NCBI GenBank assembly: GCA_020054675.1
Contig: JAIHAL010000008.1
Coordinates: 124,001-188,000, forward strand
Source of the DNA: Oscillospiraceae bacterium
Lineage (GTDB): Bacteria > Bacillota > Clostridia > Oscillospirales > Ruminococcaceae
Direction: 5' to 3'
DNA: 64,000 nt
This document shows positions 38,235 through 46,471 of the stretch, in pieces; position 1 is the first letter of the stretch, and each line of letters opens with the position of its first letter. The translations under genes and the position numbers were made by a program. The notes under the pieces were generated by a model that did not search any database, was not told the DNA's origin, and saw only the letters and a list, made by a program, of their open reading frames with translations.

Positions 38235-39628
38235 GTGCTTTGCCCGCGGCTTAAATCCGGCGTGATTTTCCCTCCTCCGGGCAGAGGGATTGTTTTCCCT
38301 TCAAGCCAGTCATTTTCCTTGTTGTTCTTGTCGTAATAAATTGAAAAACCGTTGTCCTTTATATTGGTAAGCTGCGAAAGATAATCCCTGAAAACGGTAA
38401 GGTACGAATCGGCGGTAAGCTCCCATGTGCTGCCTGCGTCAATTTCAAGCCTTGCTTCTTTTGCAGAGCAGACCGAATTTACGGCTCCCTTAAAAACGGA
38501 GCCGTTTTTAAGTTCAATATCCACCGTGCTGAACATATCGCATTTTATTTCGCCGAAAAGCCTGCATCCTCCGGCGGAAAAAACAGCCTGTCCGCCGTTT
38601 TTATTTTTTTCGCCGTATTTTCCCGATTCGCTTAACAGCAAAACCTTTTGGCTTTCATCGGTGGAAACATTGTTCAAATATATGGATGCCTTTGAGTTTG
38701 TCACATAAAAAAGCCTTTCGCCGCTGTTTTTAAGGCTTCCGCTGTTCATTGTGAATGATGACGGCACAGTCGCTTTCCCGCTGCTGAAAAGCTCAATCCC
38801 GTTTTCAGCCGCTCCCGTGGCGGTGACCGCAGTAAATGTTGCCTCACCGGCGTCTATTGATGCGATAACGCTTTTTGAATCCACAGCCGCAGAGTTTATG
38901 TTGACCATTCCTTTGCTTAAAACAGCGGGAGCGTTTGTCCCCTGAGCCGAAATTTTTCCCGAAAGAACTGAAATGGTTGAATTTTTATCCACTGCAAAAA
39001 CTGCCGGAGCGTTTGTCCCTGTTGAGGAAATCTCACACTCAACGGCGCTTATAAAACCTCCCCTGCTTGCGCAGATTGCAGGAGCATTTTCTCCCGCGGA
39101 TGAAATTTTTGTGCCGGAAAGGCTTATGTTTGCGCTTATTCCTGTTGCAAACACTGCCGCGCAGTATCCTCCCGCGCTTGAAACGGAGCCTTTTTTAAGT
39201 TCCACGTTTGCGGAGGAATCTGCAAGCAGAGCCGCTCCAAGTCCGAATTTCAAGCTTTCTTCATTTGAGGTCGTTTTGGAGGAACAGGTTATTTCAAGCT
39301 CTTCCCCCGAAAGTTTTCCGCTGTTTTTGACAAGGACGGCGGATTTATTTTCGCCGGTGGCAGTCAATTGTTCGCCTTTTTTTGCTGCGCTTCCGCCGGA
39401 AAGTTCATAAGCTCCTGCGGGAGTTATTTTTCTTGCGTCGGAAAAAGAAGTTCCGCTCGTATTTGATGTGGTTTCCGGTGCCGCTTTTTGAGAAATTTTT
39501 ATATTTTTTGTGGTTTCAGCCAAATCTTCTGCCGAGGCGGGAATGCTTTGAGCAGCCTTGCATCCCGAAAAGCAAAGGATATTTACTGCCGCCGCGGTCA
39601 TGGCAAGGGTTTTCCAATGGATTTTCAT
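38231..39628 (-). CDS. Lipoprotein with beta-helix-like repeats
   Basis: 465 residues. The signal peptide ends in lipobox FSGC (acylated Cys23). Residues about 75-440 are rich in short beta-strand repeats of the kind 'S..G.NAPAVFA..', 'KISAQGTNAPAVLSKG' and 'EISSTGTNAPAVFAVDK', typical of a right-handed parallel beta-helix, with few aromatics. Such folds are found in surface adhesins and polysaccharide-binding proteins; no catalytic residues can be named. A possible promoter lies at 39694-39666 (TTTAAT, 17, TATACT). It is convergent with hydE. Confidence 0.75.
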   Translation of the reverse strand: MKIHWKTLAMTAAAVNILCFSGCKAAQSIPASAEDLAETTKNIKISQKAAPETTSNTSGTSFSDARKITPAGAYELSGGSAAKKGEQLTATGENKSAVLVKNSGKLSGEELEITCSSKTTSNEESLKFGLGAALLADSSANVELKKGSVSSAGGYCAAVFATGISANISLSGTKISSAGENAPAICASRGGFISAVECEISSTGTNAPAVFAVDKNSTISVLSGKISAQGTNAPAVLSKGMVNINSAAVDSKSVIASIDAGEATFTAVTATGAAENGIELFSSGKATVPSSFTMNSGSLKNSGERLFYVTNSKASIYLNNVSTDESQKVLLLSESGKYGEKNKNGGQAVFSAGGCRLFGEIKCDMFSTVDIELKNGSVFKGAVNSVCSAKEARLEIDAGSTWELTADSYLTVFRDYLSQLTNIKDNGFSIYYDKNNKENDWLEGKTIPLPGGGKITPDLSRGQST

Positions 39629-39737
39629 AACTCAATCAGCCCTTTTCTTTTATTATGTCAAGTTGAGTATACCATATTTTTTAAAAAAATTAAACGGGGT
39701 TTTAATAAATTTCATTAAAATCGGGCTGAAAGATTTA

Positions 39738-41684
39738 TTAGTACTGTTTTTCAGAAATCCAAACAAGCATTTCGCCTTCGCCGCGATTGTTCCAAAGGCA
39801 ATAGGGAATCGCTTTGAATTCTCCGGTTTTATATGGCAGCTTATCCTCGGAATAAAGCTTTTCGCACACAAGCGAATAGTCAATTTTTTCACCCTGCAAG
39901 ACAGCGCAGGCAATTCCTTTGGGCAAAGACGGGTCGATTGTTTCCTTTGCTCCCTTGCTTGCATCTATTCTGATTGAGGAAAGGTACTTCCCGTTGTCGA
40001 TTTCTTCCATGCAGTATACCCAAGGACCTTTCATAAGGCATACTTTCCCTATATTCCCCCTGACTTTCGGATTGCACCTGACAAATCTGAAAGATGTATC
40101 CAGCACAAGTTCAATTTCATCGTTTTCTTTCCATTTCCTTTTCATATAGGCATAACCTTTTTCAAGGGAACACTCGGCAGGATTTCCATTGATTTTAACG
40201 GAAAATTTTTTTGAAAATTCCGGAATCCTTACCACGATGGAAAAATCCCGCAAAGATGATTGAGGCGACACTGAAATTTTAACGCTGCCGTTTGAAGGGT
40301 ATTGCGAACAGATTTTAAGCTTTACTATTCCACTTTCAAGAGGAATTTTTGCTTCATTTGCAATAAACAAATTTATAAATATACAGTTTTTATCGGCTGC
40401 ATAAATATAATTGCCCAAAGAAGCCAATGTGCGGGCGATATTCGGCGGACAGCATGCCACACCGAACCACGGCTGTCTTGCCGTTTTAATATGGCGCATA
40501 GTTGGATTTTTTGCTGCAATTTCCGGCACTGTTTCAAGAGGATTTACATAAAAGAAATGCCTTCCGTCAAGGGCAACTCCGGCAAGAAGAGTATTGTAAA
40601 GCGCAAGTTCAACAACATCGGCATACTTTCTGTCTTTTGTGATTTGGAACATCCGGTTTGAAAACATGGCAAGCCCTATGGTTGCGCAAGATTCGGAATA
40701 GTTCGTATTGTTTGGCAAGTCATAATCAGCGGTAAATCTTTCACCATGCGCAGCAGAGCCTATGCTTCCGGTTATATACATCCGTTTTTCTGTGATATTT
40801 TCCCATAGTTCATCACATTGTTTGAGCAGTTCTTCATCATTGTATTCATAAGCAAGGTCAGCCATTGCGCTGTAAAGATAAACCGCACGCACTGCATGAC
40901 CTTCAGCAGTTTTTTGCTCCCTGATGGGAACGTGGCATTGGGTATAATCCAATCCGAAATACTTAAATTCCGGAAATATAAAATTTCCTGTTTTTACCGA
41001 TTCTTCGCCAAGAAAATAGCAGGGGAGGCTTCCCCTTTCCTCAACAAAATACCGCGCAAGTTCAAGATATTTTTTTTCTCCGGTTGCATGGTACAGCTTT
41101 ACCAAAGCAAGCTCCACTTCAGGATGCCCCGGATAACCATGAATTTTTCCGTCTTCTTTTCCAAACGTTTTATATATGCAATCGGCAAAGCGGCGCATTG
41201 CATTTAAAAATTTTGTTTTTCCGGTAGCCTTATAGTAAGCCACAGCCGCTTCAATCATATGCCCTGCCGTATACAGTTCATGCCCTTCAAGCAGATTTGA
41301 CCATCTGGGCTTGCCGGTAATTGTATAATAGGTATTGATGTATCCGTCTTCGCACTGGGATGAAACGATTAAATCAATTGCATAATCAGCAAGCTCCTCC
41401 AACTTTGGATTTTTCTTTTTTGCAAGAGAATATGCGGCGGCTTCAAGCCATTTTGCCAAATCAGTGTCTTGAAACACCATGCCCTGGTGATATCCTTTCT
41501 CAAGCCCGCATGCTATTTTAAAATTTTGTATGCAGTGGCTTTTTTCGGCGCCTTCCACCATGTCGTTCATCAAATCCCATTGAAAAGGCAAAATCACTTC
41601 GTCAACAAGGTTTATGTATGTATTCCAAAATGCATCGTCAATCTGAATGTTTTTCAAATCAATGCTGTTTAGTTTTGTTTCCAT
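39738..41684 (-). CDS. Beta-L-arabinofuranosidase, glycoside hydrolase family 127
   Basis: 648 residues with the full GH127 (alpha/alpha)6 barrel and C-terminal beta domains. The catalytic set known from HypBA1 is in place: Glu331 and Cys333 in SESCATIG, and Cys411-Cys412 in ACCPPNIART, at the expected spacing. The cysteine nucleophile is held by zinc. It removes beta-linked L-arabinofuranose, as found on plant extensins and some arabinans. No signal peptide, so it acts on imported sugar. ATG 41684 follows CAGGAGGA. It is the last gene of a five-gene transport/regulator operon. Confidence 0.92.
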   Translation of the reverse strand: METKLNSIDLKNIQIDDAFWNTYINLVDEVILPFQWDLMNDMVEGAEKSHCIQNFKIACGLEKGYHQGMVFQDTDLAKWLEAAAYSLAKKKNPKLEELADYAIDLIVSSQCEDGYINTYYTITGKPRWSNLLEGHELYTAGHMIEAAVAYYKATGKTKFLNAMRRFADCIYKTFGKEDGKIHGYPGHPEVELALVKLYHATGEKKYLELARYFVEERGSLPCYFLGEESVKTGNFIFPEFKYFGLDYTQCHVPIREQKTAEGHAVRAVYLYSAMADLAYEYNDEELLKQCDELWENITEKRMYITGSIGSAAHGERFTADYDLPNNTNYSESCATIGLAMFSNRMFQITKDRKYADVVELALYNTLLAGVALDGRHFFYVNPLETVPEIAAKNPTMRHIKTARQPWFGVACCPPNIARTLASLGNYIYAADKNCIFINLFIANEAKIPLESGIVKLKICSQYPSNGSVKISVSPQSSLRDFSIVVRIPEFSKKFSVKINGNPAECSLEKGYAYMKRKWKENDEIELVLDTSFRFVRCNPKVRGNIGKVCLMKGPWVYCMEEIDNGKYLSSIRIDASKGAKETIDPSLPKGIACAVLQGEKIDYSLVCEKLYSEDKLPYKTGEFKAIPYCLWNNRGEGEMLVWISEKQY

Positions 41685-41718
41685 GAAGTCCTCCTGTTTT
41701 ATTGAAATAAATCGGCAA

Positions 41719-42750
41719 CTATTTTCGTAAATATACCGATTCCCCTTTTATTATTTTGCATGGCAGTATTACATTTCTTCCTTCTTTTGCTTTGCCGTGG
41801 ATGTGTTCAAGCAGAATTTCAGCGGAACAATGCCCCATTTTTTGCAATGGTCTTTCAGCAGTCATTATGCGCGGGGACAAATGCTGTATAATTTCGGCAT
41901 TGTCAAAGCCCGTTACGGAAACATCCTCAGGTATGCGAAGCCCTGCTTCTTTTGCCGCATCATATACTCCAACTGCCATTTCATCATTCATGGCAACTAT
42001 TGCAGTGGGGAAATTGCTTTTTTGCAGCATTTTTTTTGCAGCCTCAAATCCGCCGCGATATTTCCAGCTGCCGCAGGCTGCATTTTCCGGATTTAAGGCT
42101 ATGCCTGCTTCAGAGAGTGCACGTTTGAATCCCTCAAAACGAAGTGCGGCAGGTTCAGACCCTTCAAGACCATTTATTACTCCAAAATTTCTATGTCCGC
42201 TTTCTATTAGAAATTTGGTGATTTGATAGGCGGTTTCCTCATTGCTGTAACGTACGCTTGAGCTGCCATTTTCTGCATAACAGTAACAATACACTATTGG
42301 CTTGCCTATGTCTTGAATTGCCGGATTTATTTTGCGGTCATGCATTCCAACATAAATAATTCCCTCGGTCTGCATGCCTACCATTACATCCATTGCCTTG
42401 TCAATATCTTTTTGGAAATCGGAAAGATGGTCAAACTGCGACTCAATTTTGCTTAAAAGACGCAAATTGCATAAAATTGTATTATAGCCCTTTGCCTCCG
42501 CAATTTCATTTATGCCGTCAATTATGAACGCCGTATGCCATACGGTAATATCCTCAACAAGAATTCCTATCAAGTGAGTCTCATTTTTGCGAAGGCTTTT
42601 AGCCAGTATATTGGAGCGGTATCCGGTTTCTTTAATGATTTTTTCTATTTTCTCCCTCGTTTCAGGGCTTACCGGCGCGGTATTATTCAAAACATAGGAT
42701 ACAGTGGCTGCAGATACGCCCGCCATTTCAGCTATTTCTTTAAGTGTCAA
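41719..42750 (-). CDS. LacI family transcriptional regulator (arabinofuranoside locus)
   Basis: 343 residues from TTG 42750 behind AAAGGAGAG. The LacI helix-turn-helix (MTLKEIAEMAGVSAATVSYV) is followed by a hinge and a periplasmic-binding-protein-like sensor ending 'TAERPLQKMG..A...L'. It lies between the permease and GH127 genes, 30 bases from the permease stop, so it is made with the genes it probably represses. Two matching operators flank the promoter at about 45.9-46.0 kb. The inducer is inferred to be an arabinose-containing sugar. Confidence 0.9.
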   Translation of the reverse strand: MTLKEIAEMAGVSAATVSYVLNNTAPVSPETREKIEKIIKETGYRSNILAKSLRKNETHLIGILVEDITVWHTAFIIDGINEIAEAKGYNTILCNLRLLSKIESQFDHLSDFQKDIDKAMDVMVGMQTEGIIYVGMHDRKINPAIQDIGKPIVYCYCYAENGSSSVRYSNEETAYQITKFLIESGHRNFGVINGLEGSEPAALRFEGFKRALSEAGIALNPENAACGSWKYRGGFEAAKKMLQKSNFPTAIVAMNDEMAVGVYDAAKEAGLRIPEDVSVTGFDNAEIIQHLSPRIMTAERPLQKMGHCSAEILLEHIHGKAKEGRNVILPCKIIKGESVYLRK

Positions 42751-42780
42751 AACAGATACTCTCCTTTGCTATTTTTATCA

Positions 42781-43629
42781 TCATTTAAGGCCGGATGTCT
42801 TTATGCCTCCAACTAAAAATTTTGAGCCGAACAAGTATAAAACCATTGGCGGAATAATCATAAGCGTGGAAGCAGCCATTATAGACGGCCAGTTTATTAC
42901 AAAAGCATTTCCCGACGTATACATGAAGGTTGTCATTAAAGCTATCGTTAAAGTTCTCCATTTGTCGCTGTTGATGTAAAATACAGGTTGAGTCAGTTCA
43001 TTCCACCAAAATACACACGAAAGCATTCCTATGGTAACAAAAACAGGTTTTGAAATAGGTACAAGGACGTTAAAAAACACCCCTGCTTTATTGCATCCGT
43101 CAATCGTTGCCGCTTCGTCAAGCTCTTTCGGTATGGAACGGAAAAATTGTCGGAACAAAAAGACATTATAAGGATATGCAAAAAATGCCGGAACAATCAT
43201 TGGCAAAAGAGAATCAAGCCAGCCCATCTTCCCAAACATAATATATTGCGGGATTATCAGGGCTATGTTTGGAATCATCATAGTTCCCACAATAATTGCA
43301 AAAATAACATTTTTGCCCCAAAAATTCATTCTTGCCAGAGGATATGCAACCAGCGATGAGGAAATTAATGTGCCAAAGGTCGTTAATACCATCAGCAGCA
43401 CGGTATTTTTGATATAAATGAAATAATTTGAATTGTTAAAAATATAAGAAAAATTCTCTAAAGTTGGTTTTTTAGGAATTATTCCCGGAGAAGTCGTAAA
43501 TTCTGCAAGATCTTTAAAAGAGCCTGAAAAAACCCAAATAATAGGGCAAAACATAATGAACGCCACCAAAATCTTTAAAATAAAGATTAAAATTTCGGCG
43601 CTTCTTTTTTTGCCTTTAAGCGTGCGCAT
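42781..43629 (-). CDS. Sugar ABC transporter permease (MalG type)
   Basis: 282 residues from ATG 43629 behind GGGGGAAAC. Six hydrophobic segments, and the EAA loop 'ELDEAATIDGCNKAGVFFNVLVP' shape near residue 190 (written here only as a motif type: EAA-x3-G), which docks the ATPase. It forms a CUT1 importer with the next two genes upstream. No ATPase gene is present, as is usual where a shared MsmX/MsmK-type ATPase is used. Confidence 0.9.
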   Translation of the reverse strand: MRTLKGKKRSAEILIFILKILVAFIMFCPIIWVFSGSFKDLAEFTTSPGIIPKKPTLENFSYIFNNSNYFIYIKNTVLLMVLTTFGTLISSSLVAYPLARMNFWGKNVIFAIIVGTMMIPNIALIIPQYIMFGKMGWLDSLLPMIVPAFFAYPYNVFLFRQFFRSIPKELDEAATIDGCNKAGVFFNVLVPISKPVFVTIGMLSCVFWWNELTQPVFYINSDKWRTLTIALMTTFMYTSGNAFVINWPSIMAASTLMIIPPMVLYLFGSKFLVGGIKTSGLK

Positions 43630-43642
43630 TGATGTTTCCCCC

Positions 43643-44557
43643 TTAATTTTCATAATAAACTGTTTTTTTAGAAAAAGCAAATATTATTATCCCAAACAGG
43701 CATGCTATTAAAAATAATATGACCGAAAGTGCGCTTGCATAGCCTACCTTCATATTGCTGAATGCTTCCTTGTAAATAAGCAGGCTGAGAACCTGCGTCA
43801 TGCCGTTGGGGTCTCCGTTTTCGCCTGTCAAAGGATATAAAAGCGCAAACGAACCATTTAATGCACTGATGCATCCGGTCACGGAATTAAACAAAATTAT
43901 CGGTGAAATCATAGGAATTGTCACCATTGTAAATTTGCGTAAAGCTCCGGCACCGTCCATGTCGCAGGCCTCATAAAGCTCGCGCGGCACATCGTTCAAG
44001 CTTGAACGGAATACAAGCATCATTTGTCCGGTATTGTATGTAAAAAGCGTAATAAAGAAAATAACCAAATATACCGTATGCGGGTCGTACATCCAGTTGA
44101 TTGAAGTATTTTTCCCCGAAATCATTGAAATCACATAATTCAAAAGTCCCGCATCTTTGCCGAAAATAGTTCTAAAAGCATATGCCAAAGAAATAGTTGG
44201 AACAACAGACGGAATAAAATAAAAAAATTGAAAAATGCCGTTCAGTTTTTGTTTGTGGTTTAATAGCATTGCCATTATTACTGCCCAGACAGTAGTTACA
44301 GCCATCATGATAACCGTAAAGAAAATGGTGATTTTTAAGGAATTCCAAAAGGTCGGGCTTTGAAACATTGCTGCATAATTTGAAAATCCCACAAAACTTG
44401 ATTTTCCGTTAAGTTTGCGGTTTGTCAGGCTTACTGCAAACATAAATATAATCGGAAACAAAGTAAAGCATATAAAGCCTATAAACCAAGGCAGGCAAAA
44501 GGCATATGCGGTTAAATTTCTTTTTAAAATTTTTTTGTTGAATTTGTTTGGCACCAT
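43643..44557 (-). CDS. Sugar ABC transporter permease (MalF type)
   Basis: 304 residues from ATG 44557 behind GGGGAGGGAAAAG. Begins with a basic stretch and then LTAYAFCLPWFIGFICFTLF, the usual first membrane segment of CUT1 MalF-like permeases. The EAA loop 'ELYEACDMDGAGA' is near residue 205. It ends 13 bases before the partner permease. A longer frame upstream would cross the intercistronic hairpin. Confidence 0.9.
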   Translation of the reverse strand: MVPNKFNKKILKRNLTAYAFCLPWFIGFICFTLFPIIFMFAVSLTNRKLNGKSSFVGFSNYAAMFQSPTFWNSLKITIFFTVIMMAVTTVWAVIMAMLLNHKQKLNGIFQFFYFIPSVVPTISLAYAFRTIFGKDAGLLNYVISMISGKNTSINWMYDPHTVYLVIFFITLFTYNTGQMMLVFRSSLNDVPRELYEACDMDGAGALRKFTMVTIPMISPIILFNSVTGCISALNGSFALLYPLTGENGDPNGMTQVLSLLIYKEAFSNMKVGYASALSVILFLIACLFGIIIFAFSKKTVYYEN

Positions 44558-44591
44558 TCTTTTCCCTCCCCGGAGAAATTTTGTTTTTAAA

Positions 44592-44620
44592 GGGCGGTTT
44601 TTTTTATTTAAAAACCGCCC
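44592..44620 (-). terminator. Intercistronic hairpin between binding protein and permease genes
   Basis: Minus-strand stem GGGCGGTTTTT / AAAAACCGCCC followed by TTTAAAAA. It probably lets the binding protein be made in excess over the permeases. Confidence 0.7.
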
Positions 44621-44638
44621 TAAATCGGTTTTCAGCAA

Positions 44639-45901
44639 TCAGCCAATGGTTTCATTTGCATATTTTAATGCATTTTCAACTGCTTGTTGAGGAGTTTTTT
44701 GTCCAAGAAGCGCTGAATTAAATTCACTTACAGCATTGTTTGTTACGCCTGACGGCAAACAGGTGTATCCAAATACGCCTGCGTTGAGGGAATCGGTTAT
44801 TGCATCCCAATTTTCAACCGTAGTTGCGCTTTCAACTTTCCATGCGCCTTTATCTGCTATGGATTTAATTGCCGAAGGGTTTCCGCTTGCTTTTGAGTTT
44901 ATTGTCTGTCCTTCTTCACCCATTAAATATTCAATAACTTTAAAAGCGTTATCCTTGTTTTTGCTTTTTGCATTGATTGTATAAAATCCTGTGTGAAGGG
45001 TATTGTATTTTATTTTGTTTGTGGGGATGGAGGCAATATCCCAATTAAAAGAAAGCTTGCTGCCGTAAGTGCCTATGTTCCAGCTTCCCTGCCAGCTCAT
45101 TGCTGCTTTGCCGGCGGCAAAAAGGTCTGCCGTATCAGAAGAAGGAGCAGGCATTATGCCGCTTTTAACCATATTTAAACAGTCCGTAACAAATGAAACA
45201 GCGCCATCGCCAATTACAAGCTTTCCGGTTGATGGGTCATATACCTGATCTCCTGCTCCGCCTATGCCTGCCCACCAAGTCTGAGTGTTGGGAAGAGTGC
45301 ATCCGTAAATTTCGGTGGAACCGTCTGATGCTTTTTTTGTCAGCTTTTCTGCAGCGGCTTTAAAATCTGAATAAGACCAATTGTTGTCTGGGTATTCTAT
45401 TCCTGCGGCATCAAACATATCCTGATTGTAGTATAAAAGTTCGGTTGCGGCGCACCATGGCAGGCCATAAGTTCCTCCAAGTCCGGAAGAAAGCTTTTCA
45501 ACGGCATCAATGAAATCATTTGTTTTTATGCTTGATTTTGAAAGATAATCGTCAAGAGCAACAATTCCATTTTCGTGAGCAAAATTTGCTATGTCGTTTT
45601 CCCAAACAACATAAATGTCAATGGAATCATCACCTGTTGATACCATTTGGTTAAGTTTTGAAGAATAATCGCTTTCAGGGATAACGGTAACTTCAACATC
45701 TATGCCGGTCTTTTTTTCGCACTGTGCATACATATTAAGTTCCTCGTTGGTGTTTGGTTCGTTCCAAACAGCAATTGTAACCTTCCCGCCGGCATTTGAA
45801 GATGAATTTGTTTTTCCATTGCTTGAAGAACCGCATCCGGAAAACATGCTGCCGGTTAAAGCGGCAAATGAAACCAAGGCAAATATTTTTTCCTTTTTCA
45901 C
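44639..45901 (-). CDS. Extracellular sugar-binding lipoprotein (family 1), arabinofuranoside locus
   Basis: 420 residues from GTG 45901 behind GGGAGG. Signal peptide with lipobox FSGC (Cys23), a Ser/Asn linker, then the family 1 binding-protein fold: 'KVTIAVWNEPNTNEE', 'GIDVEVTVIPESDY', 'YGLPWCAATELLYYN', 'AAMSWQGSWN'. It delivers an oligosaccharide to the two permeases downstream. First gene of the operon, with operators upstream. The substrate is probably an arabinofuranoside, judged from the linked GH127 enzyme. Confidence 0.92.
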   Translation of the reverse strand: MKKEKIFALVSFAALTGSMFSGCGSSSNGKTNSSSNAGGKVTIAVWNEPNTNEELNMYAQCEKKTGIDVEVTVIPESDYSSKLNQMVSTGDDSIDIYVVWENDIANFAHENGIVALDDYLSKSSIKTNDFIDAVEKLSSGLGGTYGLPWCAATELLYYNQDMFDAAGIEYPDNNWSYSDFKAAAEKLTKKASDGSTEIYGCTLPNTQTWWAGIGGAGDQVYDPSTGKLVIGDGAVSFVTDCLNMVKSGIMPAPSSDTADLFAAGKAAMSWQGSWNIGTYGSKLSFNWDIASIPTNKIKYNTLHTGFYTINAKSKNKDNAFKVIEYLMGEEGQTINSKASGNPSAIKSIADKGAWKVESATTVENWDAITDSLNAGVFGYTCLPSGVTNNAVSEFNSALLGQKTPQQAVENALKYANETIG

Positions 45902-45933
45902 GCAAATAACCTCCCATAAGCATTTTAAGTTTA

Positions 45934-45947
45934 TTTAATCGTTTAAA
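45934..45947. promoter_or_regulatory. LacI-type operator 1
   Basis: TTTAATCGTTTAAA, a CG-centred near-palindrome typical of LacI-family operators. Operator 2 is its exact reverse complement 62 bases away. Confidence 0.7.
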
Positions 45948-45995
45948 CTAAGGGCCCAAAATTATGCCGGCTTTATGTCAATGCCGACAAAATTA

Positions 45996-46009
45996 TTTAA
46001 ACGATTAAA
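45996..46009. promoter_or_regulatory. LacI-type operator 2
   Basis: TTTAAACGATTAAA, the exact reverse complement of operator 1. The segment between them carries a plausible minus-strand promoter (TTGTCG, 18 bases, CATAAT). A looped repressor could close it. Confidence 0.7.
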
Positions 46010-46289
46010 TAACAATGAAATAAATTTATTGCAAGTAAATGATACTTCTTGTTTGATTTTTTGTCAATAGCCCGAGTTATATTTTCTACAAAATGCATCA
46101 AAAAATAATATATTTTTAGCGAAATTGAAAAGAGGGCTTTCAACTCATTTTTTCTTTAAAGCAATTATTTTTATTTAATAAAATAATTAAATAAAATTAT
46201 ATTCAGTAATATAAAGCATTTAAAAAATAACTTAAAGCAATTTTACTGCAAATAAATTTTAAAATCTCAAAAAAATGCACAAAAAACTA
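46010..46289. other. AT-rich spacer between two divergent importers
   Basis: No gene, repeat element or clear site is seen here. Base composition is strongly A/T, unlike the flanking genes. Confidence 0.6.
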
Positions 46290-46319
46290 TTGACAAATAT
46301 GAATCAAGTGTGATAATAT
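46290..46319 (+). promoter_or_regulatory. Promoter of the second sugar importer
   Basis: TTGACA (46290-46295), then GATAAT (46312-46317, 16-bp spacer) or TAATAT (46314-46319). The 5' leader is about 145 bases. Confidence 0.65.
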
Positions 46320-46343
46320 ACTCATGAATTAAAGATAATGTTA

Positions 46344-46367
46344 ATATTTAAGCATAAACTTAAATAT
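46344..46367. promoter_or_regulatory. Perfect inverted repeat downstream of the promoter
   Basis: ATATTTAAG - CATAAA - CTTAAATAT, a 9-bp perfect dyad about 25 bases after the -10. A candidate operator for the regulator at 49813-50736 or another factor. Confidence 0.5.
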
Positions 46368-46395
46368 AATAAAATCATTTTAATAAAAACAAATT

Positions 46396-46439
46396 TAAAT
46401 TAGGCAATGGCATTTTATTAATAGTTGTTGCTTAATTTA
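46396..46439 (+). promoter_or_regulatory. Leader stem in front of the second binding-protein gene
   Basis: TAAATTAGGCAA (46396-46407) pairs with TTGCTTAATTTA (46428-46439) over 12 bp with one G-U, ending about 15 bases before the GGAGGAG ribosome site. It may stabilise the mRNA or tune translation. Confidence 0.4.
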
Positions 46440-46471
46440 ATATAAAAATTATATTTTAGGAGGAGAATTAA

